This document shows positions 10,356-21,486 of a stretch of DNA of 64,000 nucleotides, in pieces. A model generated the notes under the pieces. That model made no database searches, was not told the origin of the DNA, and saw only the letters and a list, made by a program, of their open reading frames with translations. Origin of the DNA: Cheilinus undulatus (taxonomy: Eukaryota; Chordata; Actinopteri; Labriformes; Labridae); NCBI RefSeq assembly GCF_018320785.1, contig NC_054878.1, positions 47,265,561 to 47,329,560 of the forward strand. Reading direction: 5' to 3'. The first letter of the stretch is position 1. Each line of letters opens with the position of its first letter. The position numbers and the translations under genes are program-made.

Positions 10356-11548
10356 TTTAATGCTCCGTTCAGATTTTTCCAGGTCATGGTTTTGAACGAA
10401 GTTTTGACTCTTTAACTAGTTTTCGTGGCTGAGTTTTAACAGTGTCATCTTTTTTTATTGATGGGTTACAGTCATGGCGTTTTTTAAACTCAGTTTTCTC
10501 CTCATGAACCTGTTTGTGGGTTCTGATTTCACGGAGATTTTTGTCTGATTTTATTGAAAAGTTCTCTGTTTAGGTTTCAACCTTGTCTAACTGTTTATAA
10601 ACTGTTTTCACTCATGTTTGTTTTTGAGTTTTTTCTTTGGTTGAGTTTTATCTTGCTCAAGTTTTCTTGATTATTTTGGCAGTTGTTTCGTTGCTGCTAG
10701 ATTTTGTTTATCATCTTAATCTTAATTTTTTTCTGTTTTCATGCATAAATCTTTTTTTTATAAAGAGCCATATGAATAGTATTTTATTATAATTATTTTA
10801 CTAAGTAGAGAGCCGTTCGTGAGGCCACCCTCTAAGGTTCTTTTCTTTTAAGCAGCATTTTTTAAATTGAGTTATGAATTATATTATTAATTAAAGTTTT
10901 TGATGTAGTTTTCTGGGATTTTCAAAGCTGGGTTCATTTCTGCTGCATTAAAACAAACTTTTCCTGCATAAAACATTAAAACAGTCTGTTTTTGAGTTCA
11001 GGCGTCTCCACATGGCGGGAGTTTCTCTCTTTGCTCTGATGTTCCTGCAGATCCTTGAAAAGTCTTAGACAATCTTAGATTGCATATTTGATTTAAAAAG
11101 TCTGAGGGTTCTTAAATTTGAGCTGGCACTTTGACTGAGACATTTCTATGATTTTAAACCTCTTCCTCCACATTGTTGCTGAAATATTCTCCGTGATTCA
11201 GGGAGTCAGTGATGTTCTAAATCTCCTGGAGGACCTCAGGCCCCTCCCTGATTCTATCAGACTCACTGTGATTGGATAACCTCGGTTCTGTTCTCTAACA
11301 TCAGGGCTCTCAGGTTCCCTCAAAGGTTCTTGCAGCCCAGCCTGATTTTAGCAGGTCCGTCCTGACTAAAAGTATTATTCTGCTTTTTAACAGGGTGTGA
11401 TGATAAATATCAGTGTAGTGTATTTTAAATGGATGCTTTAAATGTGCCAGAAACCATCAATCTTGGGCGTTTATGGCCCTTAAATCAGAAAGTTCAGTCC
11501 TGGTCCGGCGTAGCGAGAACGCCCATGCCTTATTTTTGGCAGTTTTAA
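10356..11548. other. xrn2 intron, T-rich, no distinct feature
   Basis: T-rich intronic sequence after the minisatellite. I recognise no repeat ends, exon or RNA gene. Confidence 0.45.
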
Positions 11549-12296
11549 CCTCCTAAGACCCTGCGTCCACATTTGAGGACATTTCATGTTGGCTTTCTGA
11601 CGTTATAGTAATCATTTCTGGTATTAAAATTGATGAGATAAGTGTCCGAAATGTTCATTGAAGTTTAAGGTATTTTCTTGAAATGCTGGGATAATTTCTT
11701 GGAAGTTATTTAGTATTTTAAATTTATATCAGTTTTTCTTTGTTTTTTTTTGTTTTTTTTTGTCTGTATTTTTATGTGAATATGGGAAATGAATTGCCTA
11801 ATTTTGGGGAATTGAATTGGGAATTCAGGGGCAGGATTGTACTTTGAAATGTTCAGGATTTCTTATAAAATTTGGTGATTTGGATTTTCCATCATTTTCA
11901 TGGAATTTGGAAGAATGTTTTAGAAAATTTCCAGAATTTGCCCAAAAAAATTCAGGGGGGATTTTGCTTTTATATTTAGGTAATTTGCCTGAAATTTTTC
12001 AGGGAATTGCTTACAATTTTAGGGGAAATATTTATTGGAATTTTAAGTATTTATGAGGAAGTTTCACTGAGGATTTGAAGAAATATTTGGGCACTTTTCG
12101 TGGGAAAAATGTGTTGAAGATTTTCCAATATTTTTTTTTTTTTTTTTTTTTTTTTTTAATGGAATTTGTTTGGGTTTTTAGAAAGGAAAACTTCCAAGAA
12201 ATTCCTGTTCAACAACAAGGCTGATGTTTTTACTTATCCCAAATTAAGTGGGAGAAAATAAAATACTCTCCAAACAAAGGCTCAGGTCTCAGGAGG
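11549..12296. mobile_element. piggyBac-like MITE flanked by TTAA
   Basis: Begins CCTCCTAAGACCCTG and ends AGGTCTCAGGAGG, with TTAA at 11545-11548 and 12297-12300. TTAA target sites are the hallmark of piggyBac-type insertion. The interior holds degenerate AAATTCC/GGAATTT words and a T-run of about 29 at 12129. Relatives in the window: 19585-20341, 22745-23790 and 56023-56904. Confidence 0.65.
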
Positions 12297-12368
12297 TTAA
12301 CGTGTACAAAGTGTTTTTAATTTTTCTGAGTACAGGTCTTAAATAGTGTTTGATTTTATTCTCTAAAT

Positions 12369-13285
12369 TAGGGCTGGGCAATTAATCGCAAATTAGAATA
12401 ATTATGCTGCATTTTTCAAATCACATACATTTTTCTTTAACCAGAACAGTGTCAAAACATCAGTTTGATACAATCTTTTTTTCTTTTTTTATGCTTTATA
12501 CCAGTGATACTCAACCCTACTCGACCGAAGAGCCAAGATGTTGAAAAATACCTTTGCAAGAGCCGCAATCTAAGTGGTGAAAAGTGGCAAAAACAGCTTG
12601 AAGTAGCAATAACAATAGGTTAAACATGGCAAAATGCTCAAAAAGCAACAAAAATGGGGGAAATTGGGCAAAAATGGGGAGGAAAAGGGTCAGAAAGTAG
12701 CAAAAGATGTGTGAGAAGTGACAGAAAATGAGTTACAGTTGGCATAAAATGGTCCAAAAGTGGCACAACTTGGGCAAATAAATGAGTAAACAGTGACTAA
12801 AATGGGCAAAATGCAGTCAAGAGTGGCAAAAATGGACCAAAAAAATGGAAAGAAGTGGTATTTAATGACAAAAGGTGGCTTAAATGGGTGAAATCGGGGA
12901 GAAGAAAGGTTGAAAAAGAGCAAAAATGGGATAAAAGTGGCAAATGGGCAAAGAGCCTTCAAACCTTCAAGTATCCTTTTAATTTTTTTACGAAATCGTA
13001 CTTTTCGTACTCATGCATTTATTTTTCTTCATCAAAACGTGAATAATATGAGAAATGATCATCCCCGTCAATAAAGCAATTGATATCAAATTTCTATATG
13101 AGCCAAAATCGCAGTAAAATATTTTTATTCTAAATTTAGCCCTAGTTTAACCTATTTAATATTGTACTTGTTATAACATAGAATGATTTCTTGCTTATGT
13201 TTGTTGAACGACAGAAAAAATGAGCAACCTAAATAATCACATTTTAAATTGCAATTAGATTATTTTTGCAAATCGTTCAGCCCTA
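12369..13285. mobile_element. MITE with TAGGGCTGGGC ends, carrying a nested hAT-type insertion
   Basis: Left end TAGGGCTGGGCAATTAATCG, right end TTTGCAAATCGTTCAGCCCTA. The flanking octamers CTCTAAAT and CTTTAAAG agree at six of eight positions, compatible with an aged hAT-type duplication. The interior from 12502 to about 12965 is a second element starting CAGTGATACTCAACC, with AAAAGTGGCAAAAATGGG words, the family of 6480-7234 in the opposite sense. Confidence 0.6.
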
Positions 13286-13445
13286 CTTTAAAGCCTTTAG
13301 GAACCCTGCAGAAAGATAACAGGTTTTAATTATCGTCATTATTTCTGTAATCGTTGCTAGAATTAATCTGCGTGTTTGGTTTCATTTTCTCTTTGTGTCT
13401 TTGAAGCAGATTTTTGTTCTAATCTTCCTTTTTTTGTGTTTTCAG

Positions 13446-13508
13446 AGCTTCAGCTCGGGCAGAGGTTACCCTCCCCCTCCTCCATCCAGACGGTACAACT
13501 GGAACTAG
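13446..13508 (+). CDS. xrn2: xrn2 last coding exon and stop codon
   Basis: Acceptor TTTGTGTTTTCAG, then in phase SFSSGRGYPPPPPSRRYNWN and TAG (13506-13508). The Pro run followed by a terminal RYNWN is how I recall vertebrate XRN2 ending, and it is the strongest single identifier here. The gene then runs into its 3' UTR toward the convergent nkx2.4 gene about 1.8 kb away, the arrangement found in mammals (XRN2 > < NKX2-4 < NKX2-2). Confidence 0.88.
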   Translation, partial: SFSSGRGYPPPPPSRRYNWN

Positions 13509-13845
13509 ATGGAGAGGGAAGTCGGACTGAGGGATCACTTCCAGGCCGGGCTGTGGACGGGACGGGGCGAGATGGGGTGGGACGGCCTATTTTTAGGGGA
13601 GACATGTCACTTTTTTTCATTTTATTGTCTTCTTGTACAATGATGATTTTCTTTCCTTTTTATTTCACTTAAAAAAGTGTTAGTATGTAACTTTGTGATT
13701 TTTAAGCTGATCAGCCTGAACTTGTGAAATACAAGCGAGTCAAGGACAACGAGTCCTCGTGTTTATTTCTGAGAGAAATCTCTCCAAACGGGTCCAAGTG
13801 TTTAAAAAAACGACACAGAAATAAAATGTTTGCATTGTTTTTGTC
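13509..13845 (+). terminator. xrn2: xrn2 3' UTR with poly(A) signal AATAAA at 13820
   Basis: A G-rich then T-rich UTR follows the TAG. The first canonical AATAAA on + is at 13820-13825, followed by T/GT-rich sequence (TGTTTGCATTGTTTTTGTCT) that could bind cleavage factors. A cleavage site near 13840 is inferred. Confidence 0.6.
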
Positions 13846-15109
13846 TGACAGGAAGTATTTTCTCTGTTTCACAGTCAAGAAAATTGTTTTTCTTAAAATT
13901 CACACTCAAATTTAAAAGCAAAAAACGATGAAAAAAATCACTTATTTTTAATAAATCTCCTGTTAGCATTACAAAAGGGAAAAGAATGATTTGTTGTCGT
14001 GATTTAAGATGCAACCACTAAAAAAATACCTGCAGCAGGAGGAATATTCCAGTACATTCATGCATCAAAGTGGCTGAAACTATCGCTGACAGGTGCATCT
14101 ATTAAAACTAGAATACCCTGGAAAAGTTACATTTTTACCCTTATTAAAAAAACATCATAAATCATTTAAAGCCTGTCTTTTTCTGAACAAGCTTCCTGCC
14201 ATAATCATCCAAATTAAAACAAAAAAGCTGAATTATATTTCACGTTGTGTTTAGAATGAATCTGAATAATAGAAAGCTTCACTCTTAGAAAGAAATTCAA
14301 CTTTTCGTGATGTTCTGACGTTTTAGATGCACCTCTATAGCCACGTTAAGTTTTTTCCTCCAGCTCCACAAAAAGACGTCGAAATAAAAGTTTATTCAAA
14401 CTCAAAACAATTTAAACAACAGAAATATTCAATGAGAAATGAAAATAATGTGTTCAAACCAGGAAAAAGCTGCAGCTTCACTTCATTGAACAACCTGTAA
14501 TAATTTAAATGTAGACGGGAAGCACCCTGAAACTCCTCACATTCAGCCACTGAAATCACATCCTTTCATTACAAAGAAAGAAGACCAAACATATTGGATT
14601 TGCAAAGGAAGAAGAACATAATTAGGAACATTCAGAGCCGCTCCAGGCTCTAATATACAGTCTGTATTTTTTATTTTTGCACCTTTTGGCTCCAGAACTC
14701 CGTGGGTCTTTGAGCTCTGCTGTGCATAAAACAGGGATGGGCATCTCTGGTCAGAGAAACACAATCATAGTGAGTCAGTACTTCACGAGCAGAGCAAATC
14801 TAAAACTGTGAGCCAATCAGCTGCAGCAGCATTCACACCTCTAAACATGAATACTGAGGTCTGGTTTAATGAGCTTCATGCAGGATTCAAGCGGGTTTCA
14901 TTGCATTGAATTGCGTTTTCAGTTTTCTTACTTTGGTTTATTTATTTTTAGTTAAATTTAAAAGTTTTACAGAAGCAGTTAGAGCGAATTAGCAAGAACA
15001 AAAGAGGAATCCAAGCTTGTATGTAAAAATATTTATTTTTCATTCTCTAATTTGTTCATTGTGTTTTATTTCTCTCAGGTGAAATAATTTCTGGGCAGAT
15101 TATGTCATT
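13846..15109. other. Convergent intergenic region between xrn2 and nkx2.4
   Basis: Mostly unique A/T-rich DNA. On - there are possible poly(A) signals for nkx2.4: TTTATT on + at 15065-15070, 15032-15037 and 14391-14396. Which is used cannot be told. I see no additional gene. Confidence 0.4.
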
Positions 15110-15222
15110 TTTACTTCATATTCTAATTTTGTTGATGTTGGGAATCGACTCTCGGGCCGCATTAAGTGAGGAAAGAGGCCACATGTGGTCCACGGGCCGC
15201 CACTTGCCCACCCCTGGCTTAA
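15110..15222. mobile_element. hAT-like element end in the nkx2.4 3' flank
   Basis: Contains GGGCCGC..GGTCCACGGGCCGCC and ends CACTTGCCCACCCCTG, typical of the terminal region of fish hAT elements. The other end is not visible. Confidence 0.4.
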
Positions 15223-15298
15223 AGGAGCCTGAACTTTACACACAGAGAGAACAAAGAGGAATAAAACGTCTGGCACTCTTTGTCCCAGAAATCCTCTA

Positions 15299-15939
15299 CT
15301 ACCAAGTCCTCCCGTAGAGTAAATTGGAGCCGATCATGCTGTTCGTGTACTCGATTAGCGCCGCGTCCGTCTGCGTCATGTTGATCTGTGCGTGCAGTCC
15401 CAGCGGAGGACTCGGGGACAAATCCTCCAGCTCCTCCGTGGACGACAGCTGGTTCAGCTGCTGCTGCGGGGTCTGCTGCAGGGCCTCCCCCGCACCGCTC
15501 TGTCTGTTTCCAGTCTGGTTGGAGCCGCTGGAGTCGCTCCTGCAGCTCTTCCCGGTCTTCGAGAGAACCGGAGACACGGAGGAGGAGCGGCACAGACCGC
15601 CTCCCCCGCCGCCGCCTCCTTCCTGCAGCTGCTGCGTGCTCTTGTCCTTGGCCTGCCGCTTCAGCTTGTACCGATGGTTCTGGAACCAGATCTTGACCTG
15701 GTTCGGCGTGAGGTGGATGAGTCCGGCCAGGTGCTCCCTCTCCGGCGCCGACAGGTACTTCTGCTGCTTGAAGCGCCGCTCCAGCTCGTACACCTGCGCC
15801 TGTGAGAAGAGCACACGCCGCTTCCTGCGCGGCGCCGCGTGCAGTGTCACCATGGACTTGGTGCTGGAGTCCATCCCAGCCAGAGAGCTCACCATCCCGG
15901 ACATGTTCATCCCAGCGGAGGGGCCCATGAATCTGGAAA
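15299..15939 (-). CDS. nkx2.4: nkx2.4-type homeobox gene, exon 2 (homeodomain exon)
   Basis: NK2-class homeodomain transcription factor; relatives act in hypothalamus, thyroid and ventral forebrain. The acceptor is CCTGAAG|TTTCC: its first two bases complete an Ile begun in exon 1, giving ISRFMGP as in NKX2-1/NKX2-4. A nearer CAG (15932) would break the frame. The homeodomain (residues 190-249, 15650-15829) has W48, F49, Q50, N51 and the NK2-diagnostic Tyr54. The tail keeps LEDLSPSPP and ends NLLYGRTW, favouring nkx2.4 over nkx2.1; xrn2 next door agrees. Odd points: G36 and N43 replace the usual Ser and Thr, and the NK2-specific domain is barely recognisable (about residues 271-285, [13 protein letters not shown]). 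Whole protein 365 aa; human NKX2-4 is about 354. Confidence 0.93.
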
Positions 15940-16440
15940 CTTCAGGAAAATATGCAACTCTTTAAAAATGTGGATAGATTTAATTTCTTTATCAAACAAA
16001 TTTAAACATCCTTAAATGAAAACAAAAGTTTCAGTTCTGCCAAATAACATTTTAAGGAAAAGCAGATATGTTTTAGAATGTAAAGAGTTACTTAAACCAC
16101 AAATCTGCAAATATTCAGACGGTAAATTAAAGTCAAAAGATGATTAAAAATCACATTTTTAGCATCACAGATCATGTAAAGAACGTCTAATCCAAGAGAA
16201 CCTAAATTCAGAGGAGGCCTGCTTCTCCAAAATAAAGTTCACTTCATTTTACAAGATCAAAACTATCCTGGAATTTTTCCTGCGACAAAGATCTCTTCAT
16301 CAAAGTCTGGTCAGTTTAAATAAAGTTTTCATCTTTAACGGCCAAGGTTATTTCTGCTGTTTTTCTTTTGGTCAATGAATCTAGGGCTGGGCGATAAAAA
16401 TCATATTTCAAAATAAATATTTTGTTTTTTTGTTAATTAC
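15940..16440. other. nkx2.4 intron, 3' part
   Basis: Mostly unique intron. A GGAGGCCTGCTT word at about 16213 matches the core of the tandem units near exon 1. At 16383 a TAGGGCTGGGCGATA sequence starts a MITE of the kind at 12369, which runs into the AT repeat. Confidence 0.4.
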
Positions 16441-16529
16441 ACCATATATATATATATAGTATAAATATAAATTTATATATATTTATAGATTTGCATTGCA
16501 TAAAATTTTAAATAAATTAAAAAAAAATG

Positions 16530-16560
<31 letters not shown>

Positions 16561-16625
16561 GTATAAATATAAATTTATATATATTTATATATATATATAT
16601 TATATTATATTATATTATATATGGG
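16441..16625. repeat. AT-rich dinucleotide/tetranucleotide microsatellite
   Basis: Long TATATA runs with ATAAATATAAATTTATATAT interspersed, within the nkx2.4 intron. Confidence 0.85.
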
Positions 16626-16857
16626 TATTTCTGTAAAGAAACCACAAACAAAGTTATAATTCAAATCCACGAGGGTCAAATGTCACAATGAAACAATAAT
16701 TACCCTTTAATAACAAACATTCCACATAAATCACCTTGTGGTCAGTCAGCATTAAACTGTTCTTCATTTAAAAAGTTTTTTCTCCAAGTTTTAAATCATT
16801 TTAGAATCAACACAAAGTTGATAAACAACATTTTCTGACCCTTAATCCCTTAAAGCA

Positions 16858-17965
16858 CAGGTGTCAAACTCAAGGCCCGGGGGCCAAATCCGGCCCCTGG
16901 AACAGTTAAATTGGGCCCTCAAGATGATCTGATATTTCTGTTCTAGCTGTCCCATCAGTCTGAGGTCTGCAGATTTCCTCAAGTATAAAAATGTGAACTT
17001 ATCCTGATGATTTAAGATTTCCTTAAGTTAGAAAATCTGAAAAAATAAGGAGTAAAAATAGATTAGATAGAATTAGATAAAAAGTCAGGAATGTGGGAAA
17101 AGAATTTTATTTGTGTTTTAATTTCACATTTTCCATTTAGCATCTCACAATTAGGACTCAATCTTAGGATTTTGACTTTTAATTTCATACTTTGAACATT
17201 TCAACTCATAATTTTGACTTCTCATCAAATATTTAGAGCTTTAAGATTCATAATTCTAATTTTTAAGTGATATTTTGACCCTTTTAACCAGTTATTTTGT
17301 TTTTTATCTCATATTTTCAAATCCAAACTTTGACTTCATAATCCCATAGTTTAATTTTTTACTCACAATTGATAATTTAAATCATATTTTGACTTTTAAA
17401 CACATGATTTTAATTTTTTTCTCATAGTTTGACATTTTAAATGACTCATTTTTGCTTTTTGTATCATATTTTGCCCTTTCACACTCCCAATTTTGAATTT
17501 AAGTCATATTTTTAACCTTTTAAATCATCATTTTGAATTCTAGCTCATATTTTGACATTTTCCAACTGATAATTTTTTGGCTTTTTAATCTTATATTTTG
17601 AACTATCAGACTCAATTTAAAAATTTAAGTCATATTTTGGCTTTTAAACTCATGGTTTCAAATTTTATCTCATATTTTCACCTCTCAAACTTAAGATTTC
17701 AACTTTCTCCTCATATATTTGCTCTCATAAAACATTTTTCTATTTTAAATATCGTGTTCTGATCTTTTGAACTTAAAGTTGGAATTTTTATCTCAGATTT
17801 TGAGTTTTTGAACTTATAATTTTAACTTTTTTGAATTTTTTTTTCATATTTTATACAGGTGAAAATGAGGATGACAGTTATGGTTAAATGTTGATCCTGT
17901 TAGGTCCTCAGGTTAGTCCTGAATCCAGAATCCGGCCCCTGCTGTGATTGAGTTTGACACCCCTG
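16858..17965. mobile_element. hAT-like element with CAGGTGTCAAACTC ends and minisatellite interior
   Basis: Left end CAGGTGTCAAACTCAAGG, right end GAGTTTGACACCCCTG. GC-rich ends (GGCCCGGGGGCC, CCGGCCCC) enclose about 900 bp of degenerate TCATATTTTGACTTTT words. No matching octamer flank is seen. Same family as 346-976 and 23992 on. Confidence 0.7.
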
Positions 17966-18699
17966 ACATGATCTAACTTCATCCTGTTAAACTAACTGAT
18001 GTTTCACAAACAGAGATTGTAGCTTTTGCTCGTTTCCGTCTCTGGTGAGGCTTTTAGAAAAAGAAAGAAGGTAAAAGTAGAGAAATCAAGTTTGAATAGA
18101 AGTTGCAGACAGTCACAGTTAAAATACAAAACAGTAAAATTTTACATCATAGTTACATAAAATTACAGTAAAACATGTAGTTAGAAGTGCTCACATCTCT
18201 GATTTAGTTTGAAGCTCTCTTTCACGTTTTTAAGGCTGTAGTTTGTGTTTTCAGGCTTTAAAGGGTTAATGTCATTTGAAGTGATGTAGATTTAGCTTTA
18301 AAAGTCGATCTGTTTCCCAGACCTCCTAGAAACATCTATGAAACCTGTTTGATCTGCTGATACCAGAATGAGAAAGACTAAAACCTTCAGTGGTTTAAAA
18401 AATAAATAAATAAATGTTGTATTTAAAAATATCCAGATCTGTTTAAAATCACACCGCTGTAATCAGTTGGTTTTTGAACATAAAGTGTTTACAACACTGG
18501 GCTTTTTGTTTTAATTAGAAGAAAAATGGTAAAGATGAAGATTTTCACAATAAAATGAAGGATTAAATCCTTTTTTTTTTTAATCAGATTGAATCAATCA
18601 TAACGCAGCTGTCCACTGAAGTGCCATTAAAATGATTGATTTGGATTCCTGAGAAGATTAAAAGTCGTATTTTGGCGTCAGGGACATTTGAAATAACGT

Positions 18700-19260
18700 C
18701 TCATTGGAGCATGCGTAAATGTGACCGGATACATGGAGAGGAGGCCTGCTTCCAGCTGAAGTGAGGATTGATGCCAGGGATGGTAAAATATTCATGAAAT
18801 GCTCGTTTACATTTTATATTTAAACACAAACACACACTCCTTTGTCTTCAGTGAAACAGCGTCGTGCGTAAATGGCGCCACATCCAGAGGGGGGATGCTG
18901 CGATGCTGCGACTCGGTAAAAGTGGTCTGCAATTAAAGCCAGGAGAAGTTTTCATGATTTAAAATCAATAATATGTCGATTTAATGTTTTCACAGCGCGT
19001 GGTTTGGCACACAGGATGGACACTTCGCCGTTTGGGTCTTTTGTAAAAGCAGAGGCCAAAGTGTCCCGCGCGTATTTTCTCTACTTTATAAACTTGTAAA
19101 GCAAAAACTCTCTTCATTACACTCAGAGAGGTGAATCAGAGCCGTTTAATGGTTGTTTAAGATAATTTAGCGGTGCAGATATTTTACTTTCTTTCTTATT
19201 GGTGCGTGCGTAAAAGTAAATAAATCCAGAGGAGGCCTTCTTAAAAAGAGAAATAACAGT
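18700..19260. repeat. Diverged copies of the GTGCGTAAA / GAGGCCTGCT intronic unit
   Basis: GCGTAAA cores occur at about 18713, 18868 and 19208, GGAGGCCTGCTT or a close variant at 18742 and 19232, and GAGGCCAAAGTGTCCCGCGC at about 19051. Order and spacing resemble the cleaner units at 20408-21400, so these look like older members of the same tandem series, separated from it by the MITE at 19585-20341. Confidence 0.55.
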
Positions 19261-19584
19261 GAAGCCGATTTTCTTTTCAACTTCCTGAGTATGGCAGTAC
19301 GAGATTTTCCTAAATCATCCATTTTGGTTAAAAACCAAAAGTTCAATCTCTGGAGAAACCTCCGGAAGGTGCTTTGAGAGAAAAAAAAGGAACCATTTGT
19401 AACTGTTTTTATTTTTAATGGAGAAAAGGAGAAACAAATGAACTGGAATCTGTGTCTAGTTTATTTTTTTAGTTCTTAATATTCTTTTGGACTTGATGTT
19501 AAATTTTTTATTAATGGTTTTAAATGTTAAAAACGCGACGCCTTTCCTGAAAATAAATAAAAAAAGACTTAAATATTTGGGTCA

Positions 19585-20341
19585 ACGATGAAGTTTGGAT
19601 GAGCTTTTTTATTTTCTCCCACTTATTTGGGATAAACATGGCCTGATAAGTTCAAACATCAGTCTTGAAGTTGAACAGGAATTTCATGGAAATTTTCCTT
19701 TCCAAAACCTCCAAAAATTCCATGATTAAAAAAATGTCTTAAACAAATTTTTTAAAGCATCTCATGAAAAGTACCCAAATATTTCTTTGGATAGTCCTCA
19801 AACCTGTCAGTGAAAATTCCAATTAAAAAAAAATCCCAGAAATGCCATACAAGTTCCTGAAAAAATTTCAAGCAAATTCCCAAAATATTCAAGTAAATTC
19901 CCCCACAAATTTCTTGACAAATTCTATACATTTTCGAAAACATTCTCCAAAATTGCATGAAAATGATGGAAACATCCCAAACCCCGAAAGTTTTCTGAGA
20001 AAACCCAGAAAATTTCAGAAGACAATCCCCCAAAATGTGGTAATAATTTCCCCATATTCCAATGAAAATGCATTATAAAATGGAGATAAATTCAAAGCAA
20101 TGAAACCTTATAAAACATACAAACGTTTCCTCTGAATTTACATAAAAATATTTTGATAACTTACAAGCAAATTCCCTAAAATATCCAAACAGTAAATTAT
20201 CCCAACATTTCAAGCAAATCCCTTCAACTTGAACAGACATTTTGGAAAATTATGACATCAGTTTGAATTCCAAAAATGTTTGCTCTAGGTAGGAAAGTCC
20301 AAATGTAAAGTCCTCATATGTGGATGCAGGGTCTTAGGAGG
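19585..20341. mobile_element. piggyBac-like MITE copy, 5' end eroded
   Basis: The right end GGGTCTTAGGAGG (20329-20341) is followed by TTAA. The left part has the family sequence TTTTCTCCCACTTATTTGGG, but the terminal CCTCC is lost. The interior is AAATTCC words; long open frames here (e.g. 19752-20033, -) are products of that repeat. Confidence 0.55.
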
Positions 20342-20394
20342 TTAATAATTAATGCAAACACTTGATTTGAGGAACATTTTGAGCGTTTTGTCGT

Positions 20395-21420
20395 TGATTT
20401 CCATCGTGCGTAAAAGTGAAAAGGCCAAACTGTCCCGAGCGTAGTTGTTCTTTTTATTTAAGCCAAAATGATTTACTCTGCTTTCAATTAAATTCACAAC
20501 CCTTTGATTAAATTCATGATGATTTACATAAATCTAACTTCATGTTTTCACAAACTTCAAACGTGAACGAGCGTGCGTAAATGTCATTAAATTAACTCAC
20601 ACGAGGCCTGCTCAAATAAAAAATAATGTTGATGCCACCGGAAGTTTACATGGCGTAAAATAGCCCTAAATTAATCTCTTGAATCACAAAAATTTCATTT
20701 GATGCGCATTTTAAACACGTCTCCTTTTGTTTCCTTCGTGCGTAAAAGTGAAAAGGCCAAAATGATTCATCAGTTCTAACAGGACTCTGCTCTAAATTAA
20801 ACTCACAAACCTTTTGATTAAATTCACGATGATTGAGATAATCTAACTTCAGGATATTTTCACAAACTTTAAAGGTGGAATTCGAGCGTGCGTAAATGTC
20901 GTTAAATGAATCCACACGAAGCCTGCTCAAATAAAAATTCATTTGAAACTTTGATGCCTCCGGAAGTTTAGATGCTGTGAAATATCCTTAAAATTATCTC
21001 TTGAATCACAAACATTTTATCTGATACACATTTTAAACACGTCTCCTTTTGTTTCCTTCGTGCGTAAAAGGGAAAAGGCCAAACTGTCCTGAGCGTTTTT
21101 GTTCTTTTTATTTATGCCAAAATGATTTTTCAGTTCTAACAGGACTCTGCTCTAAATTAAACTCACAAACCTTTTGATTAAATTCACGATGATTGAGATA
21201 AATCTTGAACTTTAAAGGTGGAATTCGAGCGTGCGTAAATGTTAAATAAATTCACACGAGGCCTGCTCAAATAAAAATTAATTCTGATGCCTCCGGGAGT
21301 TTAGATGCTGTAAAATATCCTTAAAATAATCTCCTGAATCACGAACATTTTATCTGATGCGCATTTTAAACACGTCTCCTTTGTTTCCTTCGTGCGTAAA
21401 AGCAGAAGGCCGAACGGCCC
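20395..21420. repeat. Three tandem ~330-bp units in nkx2.4 intron 1
   Basis: Units begin at about 20408, 20740 and 21062 (spacings ~332 and ~322), with a partial unit at 21393. Each has CGTGCGTAAAAG with AAGGCC, then GATTAAATTCA(C/T)GATGAT, CGTGCGTAAATGT, GAGGCCTGCTCAAATAAA (AAGCCTGCT in the second) and a TGATGCC(A/T)CCG block. The array ends about 65 bp from the exon 1 donor. It has no transposon ends, so local tandem duplication is more likely than insertion. A regulatory role is possible but not shown. Confidence 0.8.
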
Positions 21421-21486
21421 CGCGCGTAATTCCTCTCCATTTTAAAGCTGCCTAATTTCTTAAACGTGTGTGGTCAGGCTTCTTAC

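Noticed and set aside
15324..15965. 213-codon frame on + opposite nkx2.4 exon 2
   Set aside because: Antisense shadow of the GC-rich homeodomain exon; the - frame carries the conserved domain, the + frame does not.
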